A DNA stretch of 64,000 bases, taken from NCBI GenBank assembly GCA_001464815.1, contig LNDW01000005.1, forward strand, positions 124,001 to 188,000. The letters run 5' to 3'. A program made the position numbers and the translations under genes. The notes under the pieces were generated by a model. That model was not told the DNA's origin. It searched no databases and worked only from the letters and a program-made list of their open reading frames with translations. The stretch is from Betaproteobacteria bacterium Ga0077527. Lineage in GTDB: Bacteria; Pseudomonadota; Gammaproteobacteria; Burkholderiales; SG8-41. Positions 7,234 through 18,131 of the stretch are shown here, piece by piece; position 1 is the first letter of the stretch; each line of letters opens with the position of its first letter.

Positions 7234-9801
7234 TCAGACCTTGAGCTGATCGAGCAGCTCGCTTTCAAACTGCACGCTGGCCTTCGGATTGGACAGCGCC
7301 GTGCCACTGACCACAAAAATGTCCTCAGCGCGTGAGCCCAGCGTGTTGATCTTCGCGGAATGAAGATTGACGTCGAAGGCGGTCAGCGTTCGTGAAATCC
7401 GTGACAGCAGGCCCGGCCGGTCACCGGCGACGATCGACAGGATGCGATAGGTGCCGCGTTCATCCGCCTGGATGTTGACCTGCGGCGTGATCGGGAAATG
7501 GCGCAGTTGCCGGCTCAGCCGCGGCCGCGACAGCGGCGGCAGCGGACCCTGGCTTGCCAGTCGCGCGGTGAGTTCGTATTCGATGTAGCTGATCAGGTCG
7601 CGGTAGCCGATCTGGCGGCCCGAGGCGTCCTGGATCTGGAAGGTATCGAGGGCGTAGCCGTTGCGTGTGGTGTGCACCTTGGCCTCGAAGATGTCGAAGC
7701 TGATACTCTCGAAAAAACTGCAGATGCGAGAGAACAATTCCTTCTGGTCCGGTGTGTAGACCAGCACCTGCAGGCCTTCGCCGACAGGGGACAGGCGTGC
7801 TCTCACCACCGGATCCCGGGTATCGACCTTGCTCCACAGTTGTCGGGTATGCCAGGCGATTTCCTGGGCATCATGGCGCAGGAAATACGCGGTGTCGAGT
7901 TGTTGCCACAGTGCGCCGTAGGCGGCCTCATCGAGGGCATAGAGGCGGATGATCGTGCGCGCCTCTTCCTGCCGTGCACGCTGGCCGTCCTGCGGCGCGG
8001 GACTGTCGCCGGCGAGCAGGCGCCGGGTCGCGTGGAACAGGTCTTCGAGCAGCTTTGCTTTCCATGCGTTCCACACCTTGGGGCTGGTGCCGCGGATGTC
8101 GGCCACGGTGAGCAGATACAAGGCGACCAGCCGGCGGTCATCCCCCACACGTTCTGCAAAGGCGCGGATCACATCCGGATCGGTCAGATCCTGCTTTTGC
8201 GCGGTGGCGGACATTACCAGATGCTGTTCGACCAGCCAGGCGACCAGTTCACAGTCCTCCTGTGGCAGGTCATGGGTTTTGCAAAAGCGCAGGGCGTCGC
8301 TTTTTCCCAGCTCAGAGTGATCGCCGCCGCGACCCTTGGCGATATCGTGGAACAGTCCGGCAAGGTAGAGCAATTCCGGACGCTCGAATTCACTGACCAG
8401 GCGGCTGCACAGCGGGAATTCGTGAGCCAGTTCCGGCACGGCGAAGCGGCGCAGATTGCGCACCACTTTCAGGATGTGCTCGTCGACGGTGTAGACGTGA
8501 TAGAGATCATGCTGCATCTGGCCGACGATGCGGCCGAAGGCCGGGATGTAGCGGCCGAGGATATCGAACTGGTGCATGCGGCGCAGCTCGCGGATCATCC
8601 GTGTCGGGCTGCGCAGGATATCTAGGAACAGTTCACGCAGCCGCGGATCGCGTCGTGCCGAAGGCGTGATCCGCCGCCGCGCACGCCACAACGCGCGCAG
8701 CGTGAAGGCGCCGACCTCCTTGATTTCCGGGTTCTGCTGCATCAGCGCGAAGGCTTCGAGTATCGCCGCCGGGTCGCGCTCGAAAATGCCTTCATCCGGG
8801 GCCGAGAGCAGGTCGCCGAGGATGATGAAGCGTTCGTTGAGCGGCTTCACCTTGCGGCTGCCCGGCGGGGAAATCCGCCGGTCAAGGTTCTGCAGCAGTA
8901 TGGTGTTGAGCTGCGACACGGCCTTGGCGGTCTGGTAATAGCGCTGCATCAGCCGCTCGCTGGAGCGTTTGCCGACCCGTTCTGCGAAACCGAGCTGGCG
9001 GGCGAGCGCGTGCTGGTGGTCAAACAACAGCCGGTCCTCGCGGCGACCGGCCAGATAATGCAGGCGGATGCGCAGCAATTCGAGCACCCGTTCGTGGCGG
9101 CCGATGGCAATGGCCTCGTCGCGGGTGATGAAGCCGCGGCGTGCGAGTTCCAGCCAGGTACGGCCAAGACCGGCTGCCCTGGATATCCACAGGATGGTGT
9201 TCAGGTCGCGCAGGCCGCCCGCGCTTTCCTTGAGGTTGGGCTCAAGGTTGGTTTCGGCGTGACGGCGGTGACGGTCCTGCTGCTCGATGTATTTGGCACG
9301 GAAAAAGCCCGCCGGCTCGATGGATTGCCGCAGCTTTTTTGCAAAACGCCGGTGCAGTTCGCGGTTACCGGCGAGCAGCCTCGATTCAAGCATGGTGGTC
9401 TGCACGGTGATGTCGCCGGCCGCGACCTCGAAACACTCCTCCAGCGTGCGTACGCTGTGACCGGCCTCGAGCCCGATATCCCAGAAGCGCCCGACGAGGT
9501 TTTCCAGCTTGCCGCGCAATTCCTCATCAGCGGCTTCGGGCAGCAGGATCAGGATGTCGACATCGGAGTACGGAAAGAGCTGGCCGCGGCCATAACCGCC
9601 GACCGCGACCAGCGCGGCCTCGTCCGGCATTTGCTGGGCTTTCCAGGCAAGACGCAGGTGGCGGTCGGTGATCAACGCGAGCTGGCCGAGCAGTTCGCGG
9701 CCGAGTGTCCCAGCTTCAAAGCGTTCACGCAGCGCGCTGCGTGCTTCGGCCAGCGCGCTGCGCTGGGTGGCAGGATCAATGGTGCTGAGCCGGGCGGCCA
9801 C
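7234..9801 (-). CDS. glnD: [protein-PII] uridylyltransferase / uridylyl-removing enzyme
   Basis: GlnD senses glutamine and uridylylates or deuridylylates PII signalling proteins, controlling nitrogen assimilation. Motifs in order are the nucleotidyltransferase GGYGRGQLFPYSDVD, an HD hydrolase domain containing LAGLFHDIAKGRGGDHSELG, and two C-terminal ACT domains (from LVYTPDQKELF and from LSIVAGDRPGLLSRI). The GTG at 9801 is chosen because it begins 5 bases after the map stop and gives 855 residues, near the usual length; a longer frame would overlap map by about 90 bases. It is transcribed with map. Confidence 0.93.
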   Translation of the reverse strand: MAARLSTIDPATQRSALAEARSALRERFEAGTLGRELLGQLALITDRHLRLAWKAQQMPDEAALVAVGGYGRGQLFPYSDVDILILLPEAADEELRGKLENLVGRFWDIGLEAGHSVRTLEECFEVAAGDITVQTTMLESRLLAGNRELHRRFAKKLRQSIEPAGFFRAKYIEQQDRHRRHAETNLEPNLKESAGGLRDLNTILWISRAAGLGRTWLELARRGFITRDEAIAIGRHERVLELLRIRLHYLAGRREDRLLFDHQHALARQLGFAERVGKRSSERLMQRYYQTAKAVSQLNTILLQNLDRRISPPGSRKVKPLNERFIILGDLLSAPDEGIFERDPAAILEAFALMQQNPEIKEVGAFTLRALWRARRRITPSARRDPRLRELFLDILRSPTRMIRELRRMHQFDILGRYIPAFGRIVGQMQHDLYHVYTVDEHILKVVRNLRRFAVPELAHEFPLCSRLVSEFERPELLYLAGLFHDIAKGRGGDHSELGKSDALRFCKTHDLPQEDCELVAWLVEQHLVMSATAQKQDLTDPDVIRAFAERVGDDRRLVALYLLTVADIRGTSPKVWNAWKAKLLEDLFHATRRLLAGDSPAPQDGQRARQEEARTIIRLYALDEAAYGALWQQLDTAYFLRHDAQEIAWHTRQLWSKVDTRDPVVRARLSPVGEGLQVLVYTPDQKELFSRICSFFESISFDIFEAKVHTTRNGYALDTFQIQDASGRQIGYRDLISYIEYELTARLASQGPLPPLSRPRLSRQLRHFPITPQVNIQADERGTYRILSIVAGDRPGLLSRISRTLTAFDVNLHSAKINTLGSRAEDIFVVSGTALSNPKASVQFESELLDQLKV

Positions 9802-9806
9802 GCCGC

Positions 9807-10604
9807 TTATTCCGTTGCGGGTTCGGGCGGGGTGCCCGCGGATACGGTCAGCACTTCGAATCCATCGGGTGTGACCAGTACGGTGTGTTCCCACTGCGCG
9901 GACAGGCTGTGGTCCTTGGTGACGATGGTCCAGCCGTCGGCCATCTGGCGGATGTCGGGGCGTCCGGCATTGATCATCGGCTCAACCGTGAAGACCATGC
10001 CGGGTTCCAGGCGCATGCCGGCACCGGGGCGTCCGTAGTGCAGGATCTGCGGGTCTTCATGGAATTTTTTGCCGATGCCGTGACCGCAGAACTCGCGCAC
10101 CACGCTGAAGCCATGGCGCTCGGCATGGCTCTGGATGGCGTGGCCGATGTCGCCGAGTGTATTGCCTGGCTTGATCGCGCGGATGCCGCGCCACATGCAG
10201 TCATAGGTCAGTTCGACCAGGCGTTTGGCCTGGATCGAGGGAGCGCCGACATAGAACATCCGGCTGGTATCGCCGTGGTAGCCGTCCTTGATCACGGTGA
10301 TGTCGATGTTGATGATGTCGCCGTTTTTCAGGCGTTTTTCCCCCGGCACACCATGGCAGACCACGTGATTGACCGAGGTGCAGATCGATTTCGGGTAGGG
10401 CGTATAGCCGGGCGGCGTGTAGTTGAGCGGCGCCGGGATGGTGCGCTGGACATTGACGATATAGTCGTGGCAGAGCCGGTCGAGTTCACCGGTGGTGATC
10501 CCGGCCTGGACTTGAGGGCCAATAAAATCAAGGACTTCCGATGCCAAACGGCCTGCGATACGCATCCCGGCGATGTCTTCGGGGGTCTTCAGTTCAACGG
10601 ACAT
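9807..10604 (-). CDS. map: methionine aminopeptidase type I
   Basis: Removes N-terminal methionine from nascent proteins in the cytosol. The 265-residue product shows the five metal ligands in order: Asp in INIDITV, Asp in YHGDTSRMF, His in GHGIGKKFHEDPQI, Glu in FTVEPMI and the final Glu in QWEHTVLVT. The ATG at 10604 (MSVELKTPED) gives the normal family length; the frame extends upstream only to a TTG in a Pro-rich stretch. It is divergent from rpsB, a common betaproteobacterial arrangement, and upstream of glnD. Confidence 0.95.
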   Translation of the reverse strand: MSVELKTPEDIAGMRIAGRLASEVLDFIGPQVQAGITTGELDRLCHDYIVNVQRTIPAPLNYTPPGYTPYPKSICTSVNHVVCHGVPGEKRLKNGDIINIDITVIKDGYHGDTSRMFYVGAPSIQAKRLVELTYDCMWRGIRAIKPGNTLGDIGHAIQSHAERHGFSVVREFCGHGIGKKFHEDPQILHYGRPGAGMRLEPGMVFTVEPMINAGRPDIRQMADGWTIVTKDHSLSAQWEHTVLVTPDGFEVLTVSAGTPPEPATE

Positions 10605-10750
10605 GTCAGGCGGGGAGTGCGGTGGCAGTTTTACGGCAGGGGGCGGCGAGGGTTTTTGCTGCAACTTGGAATGATTCTAACAGCTTGTGTTGATTAGAAA
10701 AATTTACCCGAACCAGGCTGTTGCTGAGAATGCCCTTGGACTGCCTTGGC

Positions 10751-10780
10751 TTGAGAGCGGTGAGCTTTGCGTGTTAAAAT
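10751..10780 (+). promoter_or_regulatory. putative rpsB-tsf promoter
   Basis: In the 314-bp map-rpsB gap, TTGAGA (10751-10756) and TAAAAT (10775-10780) with an 18-bp spacer form a sigma-70-like promoter pointing to rpsB. Transcription from it would leave a leader of about 130 nt before the rpsB ATG. In other proteobacteria the rpsB leader is the target of S2 feedback repression; no specific structure could be confirmed here. Nothing else was recognised in 10605-10918. Confidence 0.6.
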
Positions 10781-10918
10781 AACGAGTTAGCTTGGTTTGT
10801 CGCAGAGCCATGGTGGCACTGCTGGACCAGGACTACTCACACTTGCCGACGTTAAGGGTGCCCGCAAGGGTTGTCTTGGGCGAGTGGCGGATTAACCCTA
10901 ACAGGAGATTCAAGCATC

Positions 10919-11671
10919 ATGTCAGTCACCATGCGTGAAATGCTCGAGGCCGGCGTCCACTTTGGCCACCAGACGCGGTACTGGAACCCGAAAATGGCCC
11001 CGTTCATTTTTGGTCACCGCAACAAGATACACATCGTCAACCTCGAAAAGACAATGACGATGTACCTGGATGCGCTGAAGTTCGTGCGCCAGCTGACCTC
11101 CAACAAGGGTACGGTGCTGTTTGTCGGCACCAAGCGCCAGGCGCGCGAAATCGTGCGCGAAGAGGCGCTGCGCTGCAGCTCCCCTTACGTCGATTACCGC
11201 TGGCTCGGCGGCATGCTCACCAATTTCAAGACGGTCAAAGGCTCGATCCAGCGCCTGAAGGATCTGCTGGTGATGCGCGAAGACGGCTCCTTCGAGAAAC
11301 TCTCGAAAAAAGAGGCGCTGACCTTTGAGCGCGAAATCATCAAGCTCGAGCGCAGCCTCGGCGGCATCAAGGACATGAACGGCTTGCCGGACGCGCTGTT
11401 CGTTATCGATGTCGGCTACCAGAAGGGCGCGATCTCCGAGGCGAAGAAGCTCGGCATCCCGGTGATCGGCGTGGTCGACACCAACCATTCACCGGAGGGT
11501 GTTGATTACATCATCCCCGGCAACGATGATTCCAGTCGAGCGATCAAGCTGTATGCCCGTGGCATGGCCGACGCCGTGCTTGAGGGTCGCAGCAACAGCA
11601 TCAAGGAGATCGTCAAGGGCGGCTCCGACGAGTTCGTCGAAGTCGAGGACGGCGAAACCGCCGGCGCCTGA
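10919..11671 (+). CDS. rpsB: 30S ribosomal protein S2
   Basis: S2 is a late-assembling protein of the small subunit body. The 250-residue sequence has the family start [17 protein letters not shown] and the [11 protein letters not shown] signature, and in the second half the [18 protein letters not shown] signature. AGGAGA lies 10 bases before the ATG at 10919. It is followed by a terminator-like hairpin and then tsf, the usual rpsB-tsf pair. Confidence 0.98.
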   Translation: MSVTMREMLEAGVHFGHQTRYWNPKMAPFIFGHRNKIHIVNLEKTMTMYLDALKFVRQLTSNKGTVLFVGTKRQAREIVREEALRCSSPYVDYRWLGGMLTNFKTVKGSIQRLKDLLVMREDGSFEKLSKKEALTFEREIIKLERSLGGIKDMNGLPDALFVIDVGYQKGAISEAKKLGIPVIGVVDTNHSPEGVDYIIPGNDDSSRAIKLYARGMADAVLEGRSNSIKEIVKGGSDEFVEVEDGETAGA

Positions 11672-11691
11672 ACGGGCCTCCAGACACGTTC

Positions 11692-11717
11692 AAGGGGCTC
11701 AACAGCCCCTTTTTTTT
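11692..11717 (+). terminator. terminator/attenuator hairpin between rpsB and tsf
   Basis: AAGGGGCT (11692-11699) pairs with AGCCCCTT (11704-11711) across a 4-base loop, followed by a run of T to 11717. This is a complete intrinsic terminator placed between rpsB and tsf. It probably terminates only partly, lowering tsf relative to rpsB expression, since no separate strong tsf promoter is evident in the remaining 26 bp. Confidence 0.85.
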
Positions 11718-11743
11718 AAATTGAAGCAAGAGGAACGGAAGCA

Positions 11744-12652
11744 ATGGCTGAAATAACTGCGGGCATGGTTCGCGAACTGCGCGAGAAAACCGATGCGCCG
11801 ATGATGGAATGCAAAAAGGCGCTGACCGAAGCCGGCGGCGATCTGGCGAAGGCCGAGGAAATCCTGCGCGTGAAGCTGGGCAACAAGGCTAGCAAGGCGG
11901 CTTCACGTGTTGCAGCTGAGGGCGTGGTTGCAACCCATGTCGCGGCCGACGGCAGGCTTGGTGCGATCATCGAAGTCAACTGCGAAACCGATTTTGTCGC
12001 GAAGAACGACGATTTCCTGGCGTTTGCCGGCACGCTGGCCAGGCTGGTGGCAGAGCAAAAACCGGCCGACGTGGCCGCGCTGTCGGCACTGGCGATCGAC
12101 GGCGTCGCGGTCGAGGAAAAACGCAAGGCGCTGGTCGGCAAGATCGGCGAGAACCTGTCAATCCGCCGCTTCGAGCGTGTCGAAGCCAGGGGCAAGCTGG
12201 CGACCTACATTCACGGCGGTGCGAAGATTGGCGTGATGGTCGATGTCGCGGGTGGCGAAGAGTCGCTGGGCAAGGACATTGCCATGCACATCGCGGCGAG
12301 CAAGCCGAAGGCGCTGGATGCTTCCGGCGTGCCGGCAGAGGCGATTGAGTCCGAGCGCCGTGTGGCCACCGAGAAGGCTGCAGAAGATGCGGCCAAGTCG
12401 GGCAAGACCATTCCTCCGGAAATCATGGCCAAGCGGGTCGAAGGCTCGGTGCAGAAATTCCTCAAGGAAGTGACTCTGCTCGGCCAGCCTTTCGTCAAGA
12501 ATGACAAGCAGACCATCGAGCAATTGCTGAAGTCCTCGAACGCCAGCGTTGCCCGCTTTGATCTGTATGTGGTCGGCGAGGGCATCGAGAAGAAAAAAGA
12601 CGACTTTGCCGCTGAAGTGATGGCCCAGGTCGGTCAAGCAAAGCAAAAATAA
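11744..12652 (+). CDS. tsf: translation elongation factor Ts
   Basis: EF-Ts is the guanine-nucleotide exchange factor for EF-Tu. The 302-residue product has the N-terminal UBA-like domain and the [12 protein letters not shown] signature at about residues 15-27. The second signature, [17 protein letters not shown], is at about 74-90. An AGAGGAA ribosome site precedes the ATG. pyrH follows after 24 bp. Confidence 0.98.
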   Translation: MAEITAGMVRELREKTDAPMMECKKALTEAGGDLAKAEEILRVKLGNKASKAASRVAAEGVVATHVAADGRLGAIIEVNCETDFVAKNDDFLAFAGTLARLVAEQKPADVAALSALAIDGVAVEEKRKALVGKIGENLSIRRFERVEARGKLATYIHGGAKIGVMVDVAGGEESLGKDIAMHIAASKPKALDASGVPAEAIESERRVATEKAAEDAAKSGKTIPPEIMAKRVEGSVQKFLKEVTLLGQPFVKNDKQTIEQLLKSSNASVARFDLYVVGEGIEKKKDDFAAEVMAQVGQAKQK

Positions 12653-12676
12653 TCGTTTAAAAACAAAGGTTTATAA

Positions 12677-13396
12677 ATGTCCTCCAGTCCCGCTTACAAG
12701 CGTATCCTGCTCAAGCTGAGCGGCGAGGCGCTGATGGGGGATGACCCCTACGGCATCAACCGCGACACCATCGGCCGCATCGTCGCCGAGATCGCCGAAG
12801 TGGTACGGATGGGCATTGAGGTTGCCGTTGTCATCGGCGGTGGCAACATTTTCCGTGGTGTGGCACCTGGGGCGGCACACATGGACCGCGCCACGGCGGA
12901 CTACATGGGCATGCTGGCTACGGTGATGAACGCGCTGGCGCTGCAGGACGCGATGCGCCAGGTCGGCCTGTTGAGCCGGGTGCAGTCGGCGCTGAATATC
13001 GAGCAGGTGGTCGAGCCGTACATCCGCGGCAAGGCGATGCGTTATCTGGAGGAGGGCAAGGTGGTGATTTTTGCCGCCGGCACCGGCAATCCCTTTTTCA
13101 CCACCGACACCGCGGCTGCGCTGCGCGGCATGGAGATGAACGTCGATCTGGTGCTGAAGGCGACCAAGGTCGATGGCGTCTACACTGACGATCCCAAAAC
13201 CCACCCGGATGCGATGCGCTACAAGAAAATCTCATTCGACGAAGCCATCATCAAGAACCTGAAGGTGATGGATGCAACAGCCCTGACGCTGTGCCGCGAC
13301 CAGAAGCTGCCGATCAACGTGTTCAGCATTTTCAAGCCGCAGGCGTTGAAGCGGGTGGTGATGGGCGAGGACGAAGGCACGATGGTTCACGTTTGA
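12677..13396 (+). CDS. pyrH: UMP kinase
   Basis: Phosphorylates UMP to UDP in pyrimidine nucleotide synthesis. The 239-residue amino-acid-kinase-fold protein shows the N-terminal [11 protein letters not shown] phosphate-binding loop, IGGGNIFRG, and the [11 protein letters not shown] segment of the nucleotide site. It sits between tsf and frr as in most proteobacteria, with 11 bp to frr. Confidence 0.97.
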   Translation: MSSSPAYKRILLKLSGEALMGDDPYGINRDTIGRIVAEIAEVVRMGIEVAVVIGGGNIFRGVAPGAAHMDRATADYMGMLATVMNALALQDAMRQVGLLSRVQSALNIEQVVEPYIRGKAMRYLEEGKVVIFAAGTGNPFFTTDTAAALRGMEMNVDLVLKATKVDGVYTDDPKTHPDAMRYKKISFDEAIIKNLKVMDATALTLCRDQKLPINVFSIFKPQALKRVVMGEDEGTMVHV

Positions 13397-13407
13397 CGGA
13401 GGTTCAG

Positions 13408-13965
13408 ATGATTGCTGACATCAAGAAAAACGCCGAGCAGAAGATGAAAAAAACCGTCGAGGCGCTGAAGGCCGACCTCGGCAAGGTGCGCACAGGCCGC
13501 GCCCACACCGGGCTTCTGGATCATGTGATGGTCGATTACTACGGCAATCCTACGCCGTTGCCTCAGGTTGCCAACGTGACCCTGCTCGATGGCCGCACCA
13601 TCGGCGTCAGCCCCTGGGAAAAGAAGATGGCCCAGGCCATCGAGAAGGCGATCCGCGACTGTGATCTAGGCCTGAACCCGATGACGCAGGGTGACATGGT
13701 GCGGGTGCCGATGCCGGCGCTGACGGAAGAGCGTCGCAAGGACCTGATCAAGGTGGTGCGCCACGAAGGCGAGAATGCCCGGGTTGCCGTGCGCAACATT
13801 CGTCGCGATGCCAACACCCAGCTCAAGGATCTGCTTAAAAAGAAATCGGTTGCCGAGGATGAGGAGCGGCGGGCCCAGGATGAGGTGCAGAAGCTGACCG
13901 ACCGCTCGATATCCGAAATCGAAAAATTGCTGGAGGTCAAGGAAGCCGACCTCATGGCAATCTAG
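13408..13965 (+). CDS. frr: ribosome recycling factor
   Basis: RRF splits post-termination ribosomes together with EF-G. The ATG at 13408 follows GGAGG by 5 bases and gives 185 residues, the usual length. Family features are [17 protein letters not shown], the conserved [14 protein letters not shown] stretch and the basic [11 protein letters not shown] region of the three-helix domain. uppS starts 4 bp downstream. Confidence 0.97.
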   Translation: MIADIKKNAEQKMKKTVEALKADLGKVRTGRAHTGLLDHVMVDYYGNPTPLPQVANVTLLDGRTIGVSPWEKKMAQAIEKAIRDCDLGLNPMTQGDMVRVPMPALTEERRKDLIKVVRHEGENARVAVRNIRRDANTQLKDLLKKKSVAEDEERRAQDEVQKLTDRSISEIEKLLEVKEADLMAI

Positions 13966-13969
13966 CGCT

Positions 13970-14731
13970 GTGGTCAGTTCGACCGAAAAGATTCCTGAGG
14001 TCGGTGATGTCCCGGTTCATATTGCCGTCATCATGGACGGCAATGGCCGCTGGGCGCGCCGGCGCTATCTGCCGCGTGTGGCTGGCCATCGCCAGGGTGT
14101 CGATGCCGTGCGCAACACGGTGCGCGCCTGTGCCGAGCGAGGAGTTTCCGCGCTGACGCTGTTTGCCTTTAGCAGCGAGAACTGGCGGCGTCCGGCGGAG
14201 GAGGTTTCGCTGCTGATGCAGCTTTTTTCCAACGCGCTGCAACGCGAGGTGCGCCAGTTGCATGAAAACGGCATCCGCTTCCGTGTCATCGGAGACCTTT
14301 CGCGCTTTGACCCGAAGCTGGTCCAGCTGATCGAATCAGCGCAGGCGCTGACGGCCACGAACACCCGGCTCACGCTGACCGTTGCGTCCAATTACGGCGG
14401 GCGCTGGGACATGCTGCAGGCCATGAACAGGCTGCGCAAGGAGCCTGACTCCGGCCGCCCCTGGAATGAGGATGATCTGAAGCGGCATCTTTCCCTCGGT
14501 GACATGCCCGAGCCCGATCTTTTCATCCGCACCGGCGGTGAGCAGCGCATCAGCAATTTCCTGCTCTGGCAACTGGCCTACACCGAGCTTTATTTTACCG
14601 ACACGCTGTGGCCGGATTTTGATGGCGAAGCGCTGGATCGGGCGATCCAGTCCTATCGGCTGCGCGAGCGGCGCTTCGGCCGTACCAGCGAACAACTTGC
14701 CGAAGGCAGCAGCCGCTCGCTGAGCGCCTGA
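13970..14731 (+). CDS. uppS: undecaprenyl diphosphate synthase (isoprenyl transferase)
   Basis: Cis-prenyltransferase producing the C55 lipid carrier for peptidoglycan and O-antigen. The catalytic Asp is in [13 protein letters not shown], and the second signature [15 protein letters not shown] is near residue 190. The frame opens with GTG at 13970, 4 bp after frr; no better start precedes the conserved domain. The product has 253 residues. Confidence 0.95.
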   Translation: MVSSTEKIPEVGDVPVHIAVIMDGNGRWARRRYLPRVAGHRQGVDAVRNTVRACAERGVSALTLFAFSSENWRRPAEEVSLLMQLFSNALQREVRQLHENGIRFRVIGDLSRFDPKLVQLIESAQALTATNTRLTLTVASNYGGRWDMLQAMNRLRKEPDSGRPWNEDDLKRHLSLGDMPEPDLFIRTGGEQRISNFLLWQLAYTELYFTDTLWPDFDGEALDRAIQSYRLRERRFGRTSEQLAEGSSRSLSA

Positions 14732-14746
14732 AGGAATATTGCAACC

Positions 14747-15565
14747 ATGCTGTTCAAGCGTGTGTTGACCGTGGCAGTGCTGCTGCCGCTGTTTCTGGCG
14801 GCGCTGTTCCTGCTGTCATCCCGTGATTGGGCGTTTGTCCTGCTGCTGATGCTGGGTGCCGGCGCATACGAATGGGCGCGGCTTAGCGGATTGCGGCAGT
14901 CAGCTGCGGCCTTGTTCACCTTGTTGGTCATCGCCTGCGCCGCGGCCTGGGTCGTCATCGACATCCGACATCCGCTGCTGCCGGCGGCACAGGGGTTGTG
15001 GCTGGTTTCGTCGGTATTCTGGCTTCTGGTGGCGCCGATCTGGTTATGGTGCGGATGGCAGCTGCGGTCAGTCCCGCTGCGGCTTGTCACCGGTTTTGTG
15101 CTGCTGTTTCCGACCTGGCTGGCGTTGGCTTATCTGCAGCGCGAGCCCTGGCTGCTGTTGGCACTGATGGGTGTGGTCTGGGTGGCTGACTGTGCCGCGT
15201 ATTTCGCCGGTCATCGCTGGGGCCGCAACAAACTGGCTCCTGCGATCAGCCCCGGCAAGACCTGGGAGGGCGTCGGCGGCGCGGTGCTCGGGGTCGCGGT
15301 GTATCATGCGGCGGTCTGGCACTGGGGGCTGGCTGCAACCATGAGCGGCGCTGGCGCGGCGCTCTCGTTGCTGGTGCTGGTGATGGTTCCAATGGGCATT
15401 CTGGGTGATCTTTTCGAGTCATGGGTGAAGCGGCAGGCCGGGGTAAAGGACAGTGGCACGCTGTTGCCGGGGCATGGCGGCGTACTCGACCGCATCGATG
15501 CATTGACCTCGACCCTGCCCCTTGCGGCGCTGACGGTGAGCTGCCTTCTCGGCTGGACCGCCTGA
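14747..15565 (+). CDS. cdsA: phosphatidate cytidylyltransferase
   Basis: Membrane enzyme converting phosphatidic acid and CTP to CDP-diacylglycerol. The 272 residues include about eight hydrophobic segments and the C-terminal family signature [20 protein letters not shown]. Position between uppS (15 bp gap) and dxr (1 bp gap) is the standard arrangement. Confidence 0.96.
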   Translation: MLFKRVLTVAVLLPLFLAALFLLSSRDWAFVLLLMLGAGAYEWARLSGLRQSAAALFTLLVIACAAAWVVIDIRHPLLPAAQGLWLVSSVFWLLVAPIWLWCGWQLRSVPLRLVTGFVLLFPTWLALAYLQREPWLLLALMGVVWVADCAAYFAGHRWGRNKLAPAISPGKTWEGVGGAVLGVAVYHAAVWHWGLAATMSGAGAALSLLVLVMVPMGILGDLFESWVKRQAGVKDSGTLLPGHGGVLDRIDALTSTLPLAALTVSCLLGWTA

Positions 15566-15566
15566 C

Positions 15567-16763
15567 ATGCAGCGTCTGACCATACTGGGTTCCACAGGCA
15601 GCATCGGCGCAAACACGCTCGATGTGGTGGCGCGCAATCCCGGCAAATTCGAGGTTGTGGCGCTGACAGCACGCAGTCGTGTCGAGCTGTTGCTTGAGCA
15701 GTGCCTGCGCTTCAGGCCGAATTATGCGGTGCTTGGCGATGAAGCGGCTGCAGGACGGCTGCAACGGGAACTCGCTACGGCGGGTTCCCGAACCCGGGTA
15801 TTGTGCGGGGCCGACGCCCTCGTCGAAGTGGCATCACTACCGGAGATCACCACGGTGATGGCGGCGATTGTCGGTATTGCCGGGTTGCGCGCCGCCCACG
15901 CCGCGGCACTGGGCGGAAAGCGTGTGTTGCTGGCCAACAAGGAGGCCTTGGTCACAGCCGGTGGGGTATTCATGTCCGCGGTGCGCGAGCACGGCGCCGA
16001 ACTGCTGCCTATCGACAGTGAGCACAACGCGATATTCCAGTCCTTGCCACGTGGCGGACGCGGGGGCATGGTCGCCTGCGGCGTGCGCCGAATCCTGCTC
16101 ACCGCTTCCGGCGGACCATTCCGTACAACGCCGCTGGCGCAACTGGCTGGTGTCACCCCGGAGCAGGCTGTCGCCCATCCCAACTGGTCGATGGGCCGCA
16201 AGATTTCCGTGGATTCCGCGACGATGATGAACAAGGGACTCGAAGTCATCGAGGCGCGCTGGCTGTTTGATGCCGATCCCGGGATGATCGAAGTTGTGAT
16301 TCATCCCCAGAGCGTGGTTCATTCGCTGGTTGAGTATCAGGACGGCTCCGTGCTGGCCCAGCTCGGCAATCCCGACATGCGCACGCCGATAGCCCACGCC
16401 CTGGCCTATCCGCAGCGAATTGCTTCGGGCGCGGATTTCCTGGAGCTTGCCGCAGTGGGTACCCTGCAGTTCGAACCCGTGGACATCGGCCGTTTCCCCT
16501 GTCTGCGCCTGGCCTATGAAGCGCTGCGTGCAGGGCCATCGTCGGTGATCACGCTCAACGCGGCCAATGAAATTGCTGTGGAGGAGTTTCTGCAGCGGCG
16601 GATCGCTTATCTCGACATTCCCCGGCTGATCGAGGACGTGCTGTCCCGCTCGGCAAGCCGGCAGATCAATGATCTTGAGGATGTGGAGGAGGTGGACGCG
16701 GAGGCAAGGATGGCAGCGGTCAGGGTTGCCGCCGGACTCAAGGCAGTTGGCGTGCCGTCATGA
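15567..16763 (+). CDS. dxr: 1-deoxy-D-xylulose 5-phosphate reductoisomerase
   Basis: Catalyses the NADPH-dependent formation of MEP, the committed step of the non-mevalonate isoprenoid pathway, thereby feeding uppS two genes upstream. Motifs: NADPH-binding [13 protein letters not shown] at residues 8-20, [12 protein letters not shown], metal-binding [11 protein letters not shown], and [19 protein letters not shown]. Length 398 is typical. The stop overlaps rseP by 4 bases. Confidence 0.97.
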   Translation: MQRLTILGSTGSIGANTLDVVARNPGKFEVVALTARSRVELLLEQCLRFRPNYAVLGDEAAAGRLQRELATAGSRTRVLCGADALVEVASLPEITTVMAAIVGIAGLRAAHAAALGGKRVLLANKEALVTAGGVFMSAVREHGAELLPIDSEHNAIFQSLPRGGRGGMVACGVRRILLTASGGPFRTTPLAQLAGVTPEQAVAHPNWSMGRKISVDSATMMNKGLEVIEARWLFDADPGMIEVVIHPQSVVHSLVEYQDGSVLAQLGNPDMRTPIAHALAYPQRIASGADFLELAAVGTLQFEPVDIGRFPCLRLAYEALRAGPSSVITLNAANEIAVEEFLQRRIAYLDIPRLIEDVLSRSASRQINDLEDVEEVDAEARMAAVRVAAGLKAVGVPS

Positions 16764-18130
16764 GCTTACTGCTGACATTGGCCGCATTCATCGTTGCGCT
16801 GAGCGTGCTGGTTGTGGTGCACGAATACGGCCATTACTGGGTGGCCCGCCGCTGCGATGTGAAAGTGCTGCGTTTCTCGGTGGGTTTCGGCCGCGCGCTG
16901 TGGACGCGCCGCTTTGGTGCCGACCAGACCGAGCTGTGCATCGCGCTGATTCCGCTTGGGGGATACGTCAAGATGCTCGACGAGCGGGAAGGGCCGGTGA
17001 GCCCGTCCGAGCAGGGTCGTGCCTTCAACCGGAAAACGGTATGGCAGCGCTCTGCGATAGTGATTGCCGGTCCGCTTGCCAATTTCCTGGCTGCGATCAT
17101 CATTTACTGGGCTCTGTTCATGCATGGTGTTCCCGGCGTATCTCCCCGGATTGATGCGCCGGTGGCGAAAAGCGCCGCGGAGCGTGCCGGCTTCGTGCGT
17201 GGAGAAATCATCACCGGCATCGGCGGTGAAACGGTGGCGACATGGCAGGATCTGCGCTGGCAGATGCTGCAGCTTGCACTGAATGGCGGGACCGTCAGCG
17301 TCGAGTCGCGCGCTGAAAACAGCGCGGCAGTGCAGCGCCGCACACTGGATTTTTCGGGACTGACGAGGGACGAACTTGAAGGTGATCTGTTGCGGGCACT
17401 GGGCCTTGTGCTGCTGCGTCCCCCTCTGGACCCGGTATTGGGGGAATTGTCGACTGCAGGTGCCGCGGCACGAGCCGGGCTGAAGAGTGGAGACCGTGTG
17501 CTTGCGGTCGGAGACAGGCGACCCGCCTCCTGGGAGGAACTGGTGCGTCTGGTGCGGGCGGCGCCGGGGCAGCCGCTCGAATTCCGTGTGCGGCGCGGTG
17601 AGGTTGATCTGCCGCCGGTCATCGTCAGGGTTGACAGTGTGATGGAGCGTGAAACCGCGATTGGCCGCATCGGCGCCGGCCCCTTTGTCGATCAGAAGTC
17701 GATGCGGCAGATGCTGGTGAAAGTGCCCCACGGCCCGCTGGAGAGTGTCGGGCTCGCCCTGACCAAGACCTGGGAAACGGCCTGGTTCAGCCTGCGCATG
17801 CTCGGCAAGATGCTGGTTGGTGAAGTGTCCATGAAGAATCTGAGCGGGCCGATCACCATTGCCGATTACGCCGGACAATCAGCGCAAAACGGGTGGATAT
17901 CCTACCTGCTGTTTCTGGCCCTGATCAGCATCAGCCTGGGGGTGCTCAACCTGTTGCCGGTACCGTTATTGGACGGGGGCCACTTGTTGTATTATTCGGT
18001 GGAGATTCTGACTGGAAGGCCGCTCACCGAGCGCATCATGGAAATGGGGCAGCAGGTCGGAATGGTCCTGTTGTTCATGCTGATGGCCTTCGCCGTATAC
18101 AACGACATCTTTCGCCTGATCGGCAGTTGA
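16760..18130 (+). CDS. rseP: site-2 intramembrane zinc protease RseP
   Basis: RseP performs the second cleavage of the anti-sigma factor RseA in the sigma-E envelope stress response; its targets rseA and rpoE are also in this window (50380-51541). The 456-residue protein has the [14 protein letters not shown] zinc-binding helix in the first membrane segment, two periplasmic PDZ-like domains (about 120-300) and the second active-site motif [16 protein letters not shown]. bamA begins 1 bp downstream. Confidence 0.96.
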   Translation: MSLLLTLAAFIVALSVLVVVHEYGHYWVARRCDVKVLRFSVGFGRALWTRRFGADQTELCIALIPLGGYVKMLDEREGPVSPSEQGRAFNRKTVWQRSAIVIAGPLANFLAAIIIYWALFMHGVPGVSPRIDAPVAKSAAERAGFVRGEIITGIGGETVATWQDLRWQMLQLALNGGTVSVESRAENSAAVQRRTLDFSGLTRDELEGDLLRALGLVLLRPPLDPVLGELSTAGAAARAGLKSGDRVLAVGDRRPASWEELVRLVRAAPGQPLEFRVRRGEVDLPPVIVRVDSVMERETAIGRIGAGPFVDQKSMRQMLVKVPHGPLESVGLALTKTWETAWFSLRMLGKMLVGEVSMKNLSGPITIADYAGQSAQNGWISYLLFLALISISLGVLNLLPVPLLDGGHLLYYSVEILTGRPLTERIMEMGQQVGMVLLFMLMAFAVYNDIFRLIGS

Positions 18131-18131
18131 C

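Noticed and set aside
12658..12673. A sixth copy of the dispersed AT-rich motif between tsf and pyrH
   Set aside because: Only about 12 of 16 positions agree with the consensus, so it is mentioned as a weak relative but not counted.
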